DNA of 64,000 nucleotides from an uncultured Blautia sp. (GCA_934364795.1 CAKRMK010000015.1:9821-73820); one strand, 5' to 3'. Counted from the stretch's first letter, positions 35,406 through 43,786 are shown. Notes: a model not told the origin generated them from the letters alone. Numbers and translations: made by a program.

Positions 35406-35676
35406 ATCTATCGTATTTAATGCTTGTATTTAGCGTATTTTCTTCTGTATTTTTTGCAATTTTTATATTTTTCGTTTTTGTGTTTTTTATTTCCGCGTTT
35501 TTTTATTTTTTCTTTCGTATATTATCTTCTGGATTTATCTTTTATGTACGTCTCTTTTATGTACTTCTTTTTATGTATTTTTCTCTTATAAATCGTTTTC
35601 TCTGTAGAGACTCATTCTTGTGTATTATAATTTTGTTTCTTTTCTTATGTTCTTCCTTTATATGTATTTCTACATA
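35406..35676. other. T-rich gene-free tract with degenerate TTTTATGTA repeats
   Basis: The plus strand here is dominated by T, with few purines. A motif TTTTATGTA recurs (CTTTTATGTACG, CTTTTATGTACT, CTTTTTATGTATT). An open frame of 133 codons crosses it, but its composition (nearly all Phe, Leu, Ser, Ile) and lack of a proper ribosome binding site argue against a gene. It lies between converging transcription units. I see no defined element. Confidence 0.4.
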
Positions 35677-36150
35677 TTACATACTTAAATGTTGTTTTAT
35701 CTTATTGATATCATTTTCGTGCTTTTTAACAAAAAGCCAAAGTGTTTCCTGGTTATTCTGCTTTTTCTCTAATTCTTCAAGTTTATTGAAAAGAGTTGAA
35801 TGGTTTTCTGCAACAATTTGAAGCTGTACATCGGTATGATTCTCTATGTGGAGCTGTAGACCTCTCACTTTCTCATCTAATACAGCCACCTTTTGATCCA
35901 GCTCGCAGACATGTTTATCTACGCTCTTAAGATTCGCTTCCAGATCTTCAAACCGATTACGTGTTTCACTCTCGAAACTATCAAATCTTCTTTCAAGATT
36001 ATCAAACCTTCCTTCAAGATTATCAAACCTTCCTTCGAGATTATCAAACCTCCCTTCAAGCTTCCCAAAGCTTTGTTCAAGGTTCCCGATTCGTGTTTCC
36101 AACGGTACAAGCAGTCCTGCGATTGCCTGCAAATCTTCTTTTGTCAACAT
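35677..36150 (-). CDS. Heptad-repeat coiled-coil protein
   Basis: A soluble protein of 157 residues, almost entirely coiled coil. After MLTKEDLQAIAGLLVPLETR come successive heptads, including three exact GRFDNLE units (residues 33-53) and near copies (EQSFGKL, RRFDSFE). A second coiled segment (LKSVDKHVCELDQKVAVLDEKVRGLQLHIENH) and a C-terminal LFNKLEELEKKQNNQETLWLFVKKHENDINKI follow. The three exact heptads are also exact at DNA level (21-bp repeats, 35993-36060). ATG at 36150 has GGAGGTG upstream; the longer frame is not needed. Similar short proteins are common in Firmicutes, some annotated as plasmid or phage structural-like. The function is unknown. Confidence 0.75.
   Translation of the reverse strand: MLTKEDLQAIAGLLVPLETRIGNLEQSFGKLEGRFDNLEGRFDNLEGRFDNLERRFDSFESETRNRFEDLEANLKSVDKHVCELDQKVAVLDEKVRGLQLHIENHTDVQLQIVAENHSTLFNKLEELEKKQNNQETLWLFVKKHENDINKIKQHLSM
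35993..36060. repeat. Three 21-bp tandem repeats coding exact heptads
   Basis: The unit TTCAAGATTATCAAACCTTCC (given here as two halves: TTCAAGATTATC and AAACCTTCC) repeats with one or two base changes, in frame, inside the coiled-coil gene. A whole-unit change in copy number would keep the frame and lengthen the coil by one heptad. Confidence 0.7.
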
Positions 36151-36292
36151 TTGATTCACCTCCCTATATTTAAGATAATAAAAGTATAGCAGCAAAATAA
36201 TATGAAAACAATACTTGAAGTACATTTTGTTCTGTGTTATAATTGCCCCACGTTCGGTTTCACATTTCATTTGCTGCTCTTTGTCTTTATTT

Positions 36293-37348
36293 TTATATAC
36301 TCTTTAAGCAATATTTATAAATTCTCTTATAAGTCCTCGTTGAATAATGAACCCCATCATCGATATTCCCTTTAAATGCATTATAGGTGCTATATCCATT
36401 TTTCATAAGATAATTATAGGTATCGATCCATTGAAAATTTCCGCTTAAATTCTTTTTCAGTGTATTGTTAAAATACAGAATTTCAGATTCTTTTCTGGTT
36501 GGCTTCATGGCCGTGTTTGTAGGATTCACAGACATATAGAACAAACGACAGTTCTCATTTGCAAGGGAATCTCCAAGATTGTTCATATAAGAAATATATG
36601 TATTTGTCATCCCTTTATAATCACTGGATCTGCGATGGGACAAATCATTAACTCCCAGATTGAAAACAACCGCAACTGGTTTATTTTTTCCTTCAGCACC
36701 AGCCAGCGCAATTTCTTTTTGCAAAAGAGCTTCTCCCGTTTCTTCAAACCAGTTTAAGCCCTTTCCGGATTTACAAACAAAGCGTACCTTTGATATTGCA
36801 TTTGGACCATATTCTTTCAAAAGAGTTCTCCGCAGATAATGGGTTCTGGAATCTCCTACAAATATGATTCTGGAATACTTTGATAGCGTATTCGCCAGAT
36901 TTCCCACCTGAATATCAGGCTCCTGTTTCCAGTTGTACATAACAGCATACAGATGAGTAGCCTTTTTCACCTTTATTACCTGACCTGGCTGATATTGAGG
37001 ATTCGCAGTCTGTCCCGGATTTTCTGACCAGCCAAGGAACGTATAACCATCCTGATTCTTGCTGGCAGGGACACGCAGGCATCCATTAACATTTGTATTC
37101 TGCACAATTACAGTACCATCAGCCCTGTGAAAATATATCTTTTTTTCAGATGTTTTCTCTCCATCATAGGGAGGAAGTTCCTCATCGTCATCCGTATCCT
37201 CATACCAGAAAGAGCTGTCAGTTATTGTTTGTGTTGCCATATCATACTGCACACCTCTGCCAATACCGGCAAACACCGTTGCAGGCACACTATTACATAA
37301 TAAAGCACCAGTTATGGTTCCCAATAAAACCTTTTTCAATCTCATCAT
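36293..37348 (-). CDS. Secreted SGNH-hydrolase-like protein with an InlB-type repeat
   Basis: The protein has 351 residues. The signal peptide is MMRLKKVLLGTITGALLCNSV, cut near VFA. After an acidic linker a Listeria-Bacteroides (InlB B) repeat is visible (DGYTFLGWSENPGQTANPQYQPGQV...ATHLYAVMY, about residues 95-140). The C-terminal half is an SGNH-type domain: IIFVGDSRTHYLRR (nucleophile Ser block), VVFNLGVNDLSHR (Gly and Asn blocks) and NIDDGVHYSTRTYKRI (Asp-x-x-His block). These match esterases and acetyl-transferring or deacetylating enzymes that act on polysaccharides. ATG at 37348 has AAGGAG 8 bases upstream. The target is unknown; a cell-wall or dietary glycan ester is plausible. Confidence 0.82.
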   Translation of the reverse strand: MMRLKKVLLGTITGALLCNSVPATVFAGIGRGVQYDMATQTITDSSFWYEDTDDDEELPPYDGEKTSEKKIYFHRADGTVIVQNTNVNGCLRVPASKNQDGYTFLGWSENPGQTANPQYQPGQVIKVKKATHLYAVMYNWKQEPDIQVGNLANTLSKYSRIIFVGDSRTHYLRRTLLKEYGPNAISKVRFVCKSGKGLNWFEETGEALLQKEIALAGAEGKNKPVAVVFNLGVNDLSHRRSSDYKGMTNTYISYMNNLGDSLANENCRLFYMSVNPTNTAMKPTRKESEILYFNNTLKKNLSGNFQWIDTYNYLMKNGYSTYNAFKGNIDDGVHYSTRTYKRIYKYCLKSI

Positions 37349-37567
37349 TTGCAATTCTCCTTCTTGCCAAACATACACATTATTTTCCTTCTGCTAATGT
37401 CAGCTTCATTCTGAAGCTTACCAGATTCAATTCTTTGGTTTTATCCTACCACATGGCAGCTATATCCTGTAATTGCCATTTTTCTCCAAAAAAAATTTGC
37501 CGCATCCATCTCATCTTATTACAAAAAGTGGAAATCAGCTCCCCAAAAAGCAGTTCACACCTCCGCT

Positions 37568-38392
37568 TTATCTAAACAGATGCTTCATCCAGTCCCCGGC
37601 CAGTTCTATCCAGCTTTCACATTCTGCCTGGATTCCATACCCATTTGGGCATGCAGTCTCTGCGGTTGCAAGTCCCAGGCCATGACCGCCTACCGGATAT
37701 ATATGCAGCTCTGCCGGAATATCCAGTGCATGAAGTGCCTGGAAAAACAGCAGTGAATTTTCTACCGGAACTGTATCATCCGGTGCTGTGTGCCAGAGAA
37801 ATGTAGACGGTGTATCCTTTGTAACCTGAAGCTCCAAAGACAACAATTTACGTTTCTCTTCATTGGCATAATCCTCGCCCAAAACCCGCTCAAATGAAGG
37901 ATGATGCGCTTTCTCACCGGAAGTAATAACCGGATAACTAAGCATCAGACCGTTTGGCCGGACTTTTTCTGCATCAATTCCCAGGGTCTCTGTTACCAGC
38001 GCAGTATTCCAGAAAACACCCAGACTTGCTGCCAGATGTCCACCTGCGGAAGACCCTTGCACCACGATTTTTTCCGTATCAATATGCCATTTATCTGCAT
38101 TTTCCCGGAGCATGGAAACAGCTGTTGCAAGCTGCAAAAGAGCCTCTGGAAAACGTGCCGGGTCCACGCTGTAGCGAAGAATAGCCGCATGATATCCCAT
38201 TGCCATAAATTTAACAGCAAGTGCTTCTGCCTCTCTGTCAGAAGTTCCTCTGTATCCGCCTCCCGGACAAATCAATACAACAGGTCTTTTTCTCTCTGGT
38301 GCAATCTCCGGCGAATTGTCCAGAAAATATGTATATAAATTTGCCTTATATGCAGAGTTTTTTAATTGGATTTCTATTTTTTCGTGAATCAT
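37568..38392 (-). CDS. Alpha/beta hydrolase, BD-FAE/acetyl-esterase type
   Basis: A cytoplasmic esterase of 274 residues. VLICPGGGYRGTSDREAEALA near residue 40 forms the oxyanion-hole HGG-like turn, VQGSSAGGHLAASLG near 112 is the nucleophile elbow, DDTVPVENSLLF near 208 gives the Asp, and VGGHGLGL near 235 the His. The closest known groups are acetyl-xylan esterases and bifunctional feruloyl/acetyl esterases that remove ester groups from hemicellulose oligosaccharides. ATG at 38392 follows AGGAGCAGGAG. It stands among other glycan genes (GH3, araD, GH31 remnant), which supports a sugar-ester role. Confidence 0.85.
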   Translation of the reverse strand: MIHEKIEIQLKNSAYKANLYTYFLDNSPEIAPERKRPVVLICPGGGYRGTSDREAEALAVKFMAMGYHAAILRYSVDPARFPEALLQLATAVSMLRENADKWHIDTEKIVVQGSSAGGHLAASLGVFWNTALVTETLGIDAEKVRPNGLMLSYPVITSGEKAHHPSFERVLGEDYANEEKRKLLSLELQVTKDTPSTFLWHTAPDDTVPVENSLLFFQALHALDIPAELHIYPVGGHGLGLATAETACPNGYGIQAECESWIELAGDWMKHLFR

Positions 38393-38547
38393 GCTCCTGC
38401 TCCTTTTGCCTGTATTTTCTGTTTTTCCTTTTATTATATCTCACAAGTTACCTGTGGCAACATCCATTTTCCAGATATACTTATTTTTCCAACAGCATGA
38501 CCCTTCATCACTCTTCGTCCTCTACTGAAATAGTCGCATAGCTATTT

Positions 38548-39141
38548 TTATAAATTTTCATCCACCACATCAAATCCATACACTTCAATCTGTGTCAAAG
38601 CAGGAAACGGAGAAGCATCCTCTGCTTTTTCCAGTTCACACAGCTCCAACCATTTGATCTTCTTTGGTTCAAATGTAAATTCATGAGCTCCACTGCTTTT
38701 TTCCATATTCAGCTTCAATTCACTTCCATCAGAAAATACAGCCTTTACACTGGTCCACCAGCTGTCATTCCGTCAATGGTATTTCTGGCAATAAAAACTG
38801 ACTCGTCCCTTGTTTCAATATTGGCACTGGCATGGGGATAACAATTTGCATCCTGGTGCTGGTCATTTACATTTACTGCAAGATTGCGATATGCTGTAAT
38901 TTCAAAGGGGCGGGCAATCTCCAAAAGGTACCTGATAAGTCACCCAACCGGTAGTATAAACCAGAGATTTTCCCAATGCATCATCTACCTGAAGCCATAC
39001 ATGATGAGGACCGTTTTCTGTTTCCAGAATAATCGTATCTCCCTCCTGATACTCATGGTTAAGGGCAATATAAACCTCTGTTTCTCCATGTGCAACTGCT
39101 ATATTATATCCATTTTTATCTGCCACCTTTAAACATATCAT
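38548..39141 (-). pseudogene. Decayed carbohydrate-binding (discoidin-like) protein gene
   Basis: An ATG at 39141 with AGGAGGGG opens MICLKVADKNGYNIAVAHGE..., reads PHHVWLQVDDALGKSLVYTTGW for 79 codons and stops by frameshift near 38904. The next frame resumes IARPFEITAYRNLAVNVNDQ...ASANIETRDESVFIARNTIDG, and a third frame completes SWWTSVKAVFSDGSELKL...ALTQIEVYGFDVVDENL to a stop at 38548. The order is that of Firmicutes proteins with a discoidin/NPCBM-like fold, but the usual segment between NTIDG and WWTS is missing, so there is a frameshift plus an internal deletion. It is not likely to give a working product. Confidence 0.65.
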
Positions 39142-39310
39142 AGAAAAATCCCCTCCTTGTTGTCTGCATTGTCACAAGATCATTTCCTGAGTCTGTCTTG
39201 CAACAGCCGTCCGCTGATAAACTTATATAAAATATTATAAGTTCCCTGTAATCGGACAACAAGGAGAGGAATTTTCGATTTATTGTATTATTTTTAGTTA
39301 GCTCCAGGTA

Positions 39311-40003
39311 TTATTTTATCTGTCCATAATAAGCATTTGCACCATGTTTTCTGTAATAGTGCTTATCCTGAAGCTCCTGCGGAGCCGGTTTCACATCCGG
39401 ATTAATCAGCTCACAGCGGGATGCCATTTTGGCAACCTCTTCCAGAACAACAGCATTATGTACAGCTTCATGAGCATCCTTTCCCCATGTAAAAGGTCCA
39501 TGGTTCTTGCAGAGAACTGCCGGAACTGCTTCATAATCTTTATCCTTGAAATAATCTGCGATCAGAATACCTGTATTTTTCTCATAGGCTTCTTCGATCT
39601 CGCTCTTGCTTAAATTGCGGACGCATGGAACTTCTCCGTAGATGTAGTCAGCATGAGTGGTTCCATAGCACGGGATTGCTCTTCCTGCCTGTGCCCAGCT
39701 GGTTGCCCAGGATGAATGAGTATGCACGATTCCACCAATTTTCGGAAATGCATTGTACAGAACCACATGTGTGGCTGTATCTGAGGACGGATTGTATCTT
39801 CCCTCCACCTTGTTTCCTTCCAGATCTACCACAACCATATCTTCCGGAGTAAGCTTATCATAATCCACGCCACTTGGCTTAATTACAAAAAGCCCCTTCT
39901 CACGGTCAATTCCACTTACATTTCCCCATGTGAAAGTTACAAGACCGTATTTTGGCAAATCCATATTTGCTTTGTAAACTTCTTCCTTTAATTTCTCAAG
40001 CAT
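39311..40003 (-). CDS. araD: L-ribulose-5-phosphate 4-epimerase
   Basis: The protein has 230 residues. It is a class II aldolase-fold zinc enzyme converting L-ribulose 5-phosphate to D-xylulose 5-phosphate, the last step of arabinose entry into the pentose phosphate pathway. Signatures: [57 protein letters not shown] (two His zinc ligands), [14 protein letters not shown] and [17 protein letters not shown] (third His). ATG at 40003 has GGAGG 8 bases upstream. No araA or araB lies near, so those are elsewhere. L-fuculose phosphate aldolase is less likely given the match. Confidence 0.92.
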   Translation of the reverse strand: MLEKLKEEVYKANMDLPKYGLVTFTWGNVSGIDREKGLFVIKPSGVDYDKLTPEDMVVVDLEGNKVEGRYNPSSDTATHVVLYNAFPKIGGIVHTHSSWATSWAQAGRAIPCYGTTHADYIYGEVPCVRNLSKSEIEEAYEKNTGILIADYFKDKDYEAVPAVLCKNHGPFTWGKDAHEAVHNAVVLEEVAKMASRCELINPDVKPAPQELQDKHYYRKHGANAYYGQIK

Positions 40004-40162
40004 TACCGTATCCTCCTTTTTACATACCATAGACAGACTTTAGAGCCTGCTGTAACCGATTTTGATAAATTATACTATATCACTTGTATGGATGTATTTC
40101 TACTTGTATCTTTTCAAAAAAATTTTTTCGCTTTCTGCTCCTGCGTCAATCCTTCTGCTTAT

Positions 40163-40540
40163 TTAATAAACCTGGCCACTCGCCGGAAGATGGTAATCTG
40201 AAGTATTTTCCTGAATTTTAAAATTCTCTTTTTCTGCACTGGCATAGGCAAGCTCAAGAGTCACGCGGAAAGTTGTCCCTTTTTACAGCTCACTTTCAAC
40301 TTCGATAGTGCCGCCATCCGGAGTATATTTGATGGCATTTGACAGCAAGATATTCTGAAGAGATGCGCCCTAACAAAAGCAAACAGCTGAATAAAAAGCT
40401 GGGATATATTCTGGTAAGGATTATCCAGACCGATAAATCCTGCAATTTTATTCCGGAAAAAAACAGGTTATTCCTGCATCGCCCTTTGACTGCTGTAGTC
40501 AGCCTTATTTTCCGAACTGCTTTGTACTATCCCCTGTGCT
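40163..40540 (-). pseudogene. Fragments of a sensor histidine kinase / signalling protein
   Basis: On the minus strand one frame gives KIAGFIGLDNPYQNISQLFIQLFAFV, a sensor-like segment common in Lachnospiraceae signalling proteins. Another gives RASLQNILLSNAIKYTPDGGTIEVESEL, stop, KGTTFRVTLELAYASAEKENF..., which is the N-box and G2 end of a histidine kinase ATPase domain. The pieces are in different frames, are separated by deletions and contain stops. This is a decayed gene with most of the kinase missing. Confidence 0.6.
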
Positions 40541-40555
40541 TCACACTCCATAGCT

Positions 40556-41287
40556 TCACCTGCTCTCTTTTCCCTCTCCTGCTGCCATAAATTCCACTAC
40601 CGCATAAGGCTCTCCATTTTCACAGGATAATGCGACGGTAACTTTTCCTTTCTCCTGCTTCACTGACGGATAAAAAATATCTCCCAGCAAAGCCTGCTTC
40701 TTATATTCTGCCCGCATCTGCCAGATTGCAAAGCCTTCCGGCAGATAATCTGCTGCCATACGGATGTACTGACAGTTATTTACATGATGATGGGTGTCAA
40801 GATGATGTTTCTGAATAGAAAATGGTTCTTTTTTCTCCATTTTTTCAGGCAATGCAATCTTACGCGGCGCATAGTCCATATCCAGCTTTTCATCCAGGAC
40901 ATAACCCTTCACATCTTCATCGGTAAGTCTGGCTGGAAGTCCGGTCTGTGTGTCAATATTCGTCCAGATACTGTTGGCCCAGGACAAAAGCTCGCCCTCT
41001 TCTGTCTCCAGGGTAAAATTACGCATTCCAAGAAATCCCCGGAAACCATATGGTGCAGTAGTTGCCACTATGCTTTCTCCCATTTTCGGATAACGCTTCA
41101 CCACAATCTGCCAGGAGGACAGCACCCACGCTCTCTGGCGTTTTTCCAGCACTTCCATTCCCTGCCCGATTGATTCTGACTGGAAAGTGCAGCAATCCTG
41201 GTAATAATCCTGGACTCCTGGCAAAGTCAGGCATCCGTTTTCTCCAATTTCACTGTATCTTACACGACCCTTAAAGCTGTAACTCAT
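40556..41287 (-). CDS. Acyl-ACP thioesterase, FatA-like
   Basis: A double hot-dog thioesterase of 243 residues that releases fatty acids from acyl carrier protein. MSYSFKGRVRYSEIGENGCLTLPGVQDYYQDCCTFQSE (first hot-dog) begins the protein, AWVLSSWQIVVKRYPKMGE and WANSIWTNIDTQTGLPARL follow, and THHHVNNCQYIRMAADYL near residue 170 carries the catalytic Asn and His region. ATG at 41287 has AGGAG 9 bases upstream; an ATG 24 bases upstream is an alternative. The upstream frame contains a strong hairpin (GCTCCCG...CGGGAGC), which is against use of that longer start. It is a single gene. Confidence 0.86.
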   Translation of the reverse strand: MSYSFKGRVRYSEIGENGCLTLPGVQDYYQDCCTFQSESIGQGMEVLEKRQRAWVLSSWQIVVKRYPKMGESIVATTAPYGFRGFLGMRNFTLETEEGELLSWANSIWTNIDTQTGLPARLTDEDVKGYVLDEKLDMDYAPRKIALPEKMEKKEPFSIQKHHLDTHHHVNNCQYIRMAADYLPEGFAIWQMRAEYKKQALLGDIFYPSVKQEKGKVTVALSCENGEPYAVVEFMAAGEGKESR

Positions 41288-41509
41288 TGCTGTCAATCTC
41301 CTATTCTGCATATCATTTCGCTCCCGTAGCGTAAAATTGCTTCGCATCGGGAGCTGCAAGCTCTATTTTATTCTGCTACACAATTTTACTTCATTATATA
41401 ACAAAATGGTTAATAATGATATGAAAAAGCGGAAAAGTTTTGTGAAAAATATCTTGCTTCCAGCTTTCGTACCATGTACAATAGAGATATAAAAAATAAA
41501 ACAGCGAAC

Positions 41510-41573
41510 GCTTATATATGTCCATAATCTGGTTGGACGTTTCTACCAACTACCCTAATAGTTGTCTATAAGC
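41510..41573 (+). promoter_or_regulatory. Purine riboswitch aptamer, guanine type
   Basis: P1 is GCTTATA (41510-41516) pairing with TATAAGC (41567-41573). P2 is GTCC/GGAC with a loop containing ATAATCTGG. The J2/3 consensus GTTTCTACC follows directly, then P3 AACT/AGTT with loop ACCCTAA, and J3/1 GTCTATA. The C in J3/1, at the position that pairs with ligand, indicates guanine (U would indicate adenine). The loops are shorter than in the standard xpt aptamer. Downstream a long hairpin (CGAAAGAG...CTCTTTCG with inner TGCAGATA/TATCTGCA, about 41580-41654) precedes the guaD ribosome binding site and is the likely expression platform. Confidence 0.8.
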
Positions 41574-41668
41574 TGCATACGAAAGAGTTTTTGAATTTGC
41601 AGATATAGAATATTAGAGGTGGTTTTTTCTTTATCTGCATTCCTCTTTCGCTGAAAGGATGTGTTGAT

Positions 41669-42961
41669 ATGAAAAAAGAATTGTTTGCTTTAAAAGGTAC
41701 TATCTGTTACAGCAAAAACGTGCACGAACTTGTTTTCATGGAGAACTCCTATGTAGTTTGTGAAAACGGCATCTGCGCCGGCGTTTTTTCCCAGCTTCCA
41801 GAGGAATACAAAGATATTCCGGTTAAAGATATGGGTGACCGGCTGATTATTCCAGGCTTTACTGATCTTCACCTCCATGCTCCCCAATACGCTTACCGTG
41901 GAACCGGAATGGATCTGGAGCTGCTGGACTGGCTGAATACCATCACCTTTCCCCAGGAAGCCCGGTATGCTGATTTATCCTATGCGAAAAAAGCATACTC
42001 TATTTTCGTAGATGACCTGAAACACAGTTTTACCACCAGAGCCTGCATTTTTGCCACCCTGCACCGACCGGCTACCGAGCTTCTTATGGACATGCTGGAG
42101 GAAAGCGGACTTTCCACTATGGTTGGAAAAGTAAACATGGACCGAAACGGTGCGCCACAGCTTCAGGAGGAAAGTGCACAAGCATCTGCTGCTGAGACAC
42201 GCAGATGGCTGGAAGAAATCAAAGACCGCTACGACCACACTTATCCCATCCTTACCCCACGTTTTACTCCATCCTGTACGGATGAACTGATGACAGAGCT
42301 TGGAAAAATCCAGAGAGAATATCACCTTCCTGTGCAGTCTCACCTGTCCGAAAATTTCGGCGAAATCGCATGGGTGAAAGAGCTTTGCCCCACCAGCAGA
42401 TTTTATGGAGACGCCTATGACCAGTTCGGGTTGTTCGGAACAAAACCGTCTCAAGACACCTGCCCCACAATCATGGCACATTGTGTCCATTCCGGTGACG
42501 ACGAATTGCATCTGATCAAAGATCAGGGCGTATATATTGCACATTGTCCACAGTCTAACACAGATCTGTCATCCGGCATTGCCCCCATCCGGAAGTACCT
42601 GGATATGGGCCTGCATGTAGGTCTTGGGACCGATGTTGCCGGTGGATTTTCCCTCTCCATGTTCCGTGCAATTGCAGACACCATTCAGGTGTCCAAACTG
42701 CGTTGGAGACTTACAGACCAGACGCTGGCACCAGTTACTCTGGATGAAGCCTTTTATATGGCTACTGTTGGCGGCGGTTCTTTCTTTGGAAAAGTTGGAA
42801 GCTTTGAGAAGGGATATGAATTTGATGCTATGATCCTGGACGATACTAATATACGTCATCCCCAGGAAATTACAGCCCGTGACCGTCTGGAACGCCTTGT
42901 TTACCTGTCCGATGACAGGAATCTGGTTGGGAAATATGTGCAGGGGCGTAAAGTAATCTGA
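41669..42961 (+). CDS. guaD: Guanine deaminase
   Basis: An amidohydrolase-superfamily enzyme of 430 residues that converts guanine to xanthine and ammonia. Zinc ligands: TDLHLHAPQYAYRG (His-x-His, near residue 70), QSHLSENFGEIAWV (His, near 218), MAHCVHSGDDEL (His, near 270) and LGTDVAGGFSLSM (Asp, near 318). The R-x-R-like HRPATELLMDML segment and TFPQEARYADLSYAKKAY are typical of GuaD. It lies directly behind a guanine-type riboswitch, so guanine probably controls its own breakdown. The ATG follows AAAGGATG. No xanthine dehydrogenase or purine permease gene is adjacent. Confidence 0.93.
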   Translation: MKKELFALKGTICYSKNVHELVFMENSYVVCENGICAGVFSQLPEEYKDIPVKDMGDRLIIPGFTDLHLHAPQYAYRGTGMDLELLDWLNTITFPQEARYADLSYAKKAYSIFVDDLKHSFTTRACIFATLHRPATELLMDMLEESGLSTMVGKVNMDRNGAPQLQEESAQASAAETRRWLEEIKDRYDHTYPILTPRFTPSCTDELMTELGKIQREYHLPVQSHLSENFGEIAWVKELCPTSRFYGDAYDQFGLFGTKPSQDTCPTIMAHCVHSGDDELHLIKDQGVYIAHCPQSNTDLSSGIAPIRKYLDMGLHVGLGTDVAGGFSLSMFRAIADTIQVSKLRWRLTDQTLAPVTLDEAFYMATVGGGSFFGKVGSFEKGYEFDAMILDDTNIRHPQEITARDRLERLVYLSDDRNLVGKYVQGRKVI

Positions 42962-43041
42962 ATTGACATTCCTGTCACCATATGATACTTTTTAATAAAT
43001 GGGGCAATATTAAATTTGGTATTTATGCAGAGGTTTTTATC

Positions 43042-43323
43042 ATGAATGTAATGCCAATCGAAGAACTGATAAATAAAGTTACAGATATATGCAAAAAAAA
43101 TAAAGTGAAACGCCTGGATCTCTTTGGTTCATTCGCAACCGGTACTGCTACACCTACCAGCGACATCGATTTTGTTGTGTATGGCTGTGAAAATTTACTT
43201 CAATTAGAAAACGATCTGGAACAGATTGAAACATTACGAAAGATTGATATTTTTGATTTTGATAATATAAAAAATAAATTCCTGCTGGAGGATATAAAAA
43301 AATATGGAAAACAAATTTATTAA
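43042..43323 (+). CDS. MNT-domain nucleotidyltransferase, antitoxin of a HEPN/MNT module
   Basis: The protein has 93 residues. LDLFGSFATGTATPTSDIDFVVYG fits the minimal nucleotidyltransferase motif GS-x10-D-x-D exactly (residues about 27-41), and the third acidic residue is probably in RKIDIFDFD. In characterised HEPN/MNT pairs this protein adenylylates a Tyr of the HEPN partner and neutralises it. The start is ATG 43042 behind GCAGAGG; ATG 43051 is possible, and an upstream extension to 42982 is less likely. The gene overlaps the HEPN gene by 20 bases. Confidence 0.85.
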   Translation: MNVMPIEELINKVTDICKKNKVKRLDLFGSFATGTATPTSDIDFVVYGCENLLQLENDLEQIETLRKIDIFDFDNIKNKFLLEDIKKYGKQIY

Positions 43324-43708
43324 CCGTTACAATACCTTCTGCAAAAGCTTGAACAATCTCGCCAAAAGTAAAACAGCTGACCCCAAGGCAGATTTTGTGC
43401 TTGAGGGAACTGTTCTTAATTTCAGTCTCACATTTGATATCTCCTGGAAAGTCATGAAAGATATCCTGATTAAAAAAATGGGAATCCTGGATTTTGCAGT
43501 TGGCTCTCCCCGCGAAACCCTGCAGCAGGCATTTACTAATGGACTTATTGCTGATGACCAATGGCTGCAGATGTTAAAAACGCGTAATCAGCTGGCTCAC
43601 GATTATGACGGAGCTCTTGCAGCGGAGAAATTCCATGACATTATAAATGTATATTATCCACTTTTCGAAGAATTCAAAGAGCACATTGCTAAATACTACA
43701 GCGCTTAA
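43304..43708 (+). CDS. HEPN-domain toxin-like protein (HI0074/NTase substrate-binding family)
   Basis: A four-helix-bundle protein of 134 residues. NRYNTFCKSLNNLAKSK at the start and FDISWKVMKDILIKKMGI in the middle are typical. The motif RNQLAHDY near residue 92 fits R-x4-H-x-Y, the catalytic RNase motif with the Tyr that the MNT partner modifies. It overlaps the preceding antitoxin gene, so the pair is translationally coupled. A HI0073/HI0074-type toxin-antitoxin role, possibly anti-phage, follows from the family and not from any test of this pair. Confidence 0.86.
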   Translation: MENKFINRYNTFCKSLNNLAKSKTADPKADFVLEGTVLNFSLTFDISWKVMKDILIKKMGILDFAVGSPRETLQQAFTNGLIADDQWLQMLKTRNQLAHDYDGALAAEKFHDIINVYYPLFEEFKEHIAKYYSA

Positions 43709-43713
43709 AAAAC

Positions 43714-43743
43714 AAAATCCCTGGTTCAATCCAGGGATTTTAT
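43714..43743 (+). terminator. Terminator of the HEPN/MNT operon
   Basis: AAATCCCTGG and CCAGGGATTT form a ten-pair stem with loop TTCAAT, followed by TATTT. Confidence 0.8.
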
Positions 43744-43750
43744 TTACTGC

Positions 43751-43786
43751 AAAAGGGACCGGAATTGTAAAATCCCGGTCCCACAT
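43751..43786 (-). terminator. Terminator of the GH106-like gene
   Basis: On the minus strand GGGACCGGG pairs with CCGGTCCC and is followed by TTTTGC. It lies about 85 bases past the stop of the GH106-like gene, back to back with the HEPN/MNT terminator. Confidence 0.65.

Noticed and set aside
35420..35821. 133-codon plus-strand frame in the T-rich tract
   Set aside because: Composition is almost entirely Phe, Leu, Ser and Ile from T runs, and its end overlaps the coiled-coil gene.
35993..36060. Possible CRISPR or intergenic repeat
   Set aside because: The 21-bp units lie inside a gene and encode coiled-coil heptads.
41288..41359. 24-codon N-terminal extension of the acyl-ACP thioesterase
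   Set aside because: It contains a strong hairpin and aligns with no family N-terminus; the ATG at 41287 has its own ribosome binding site.
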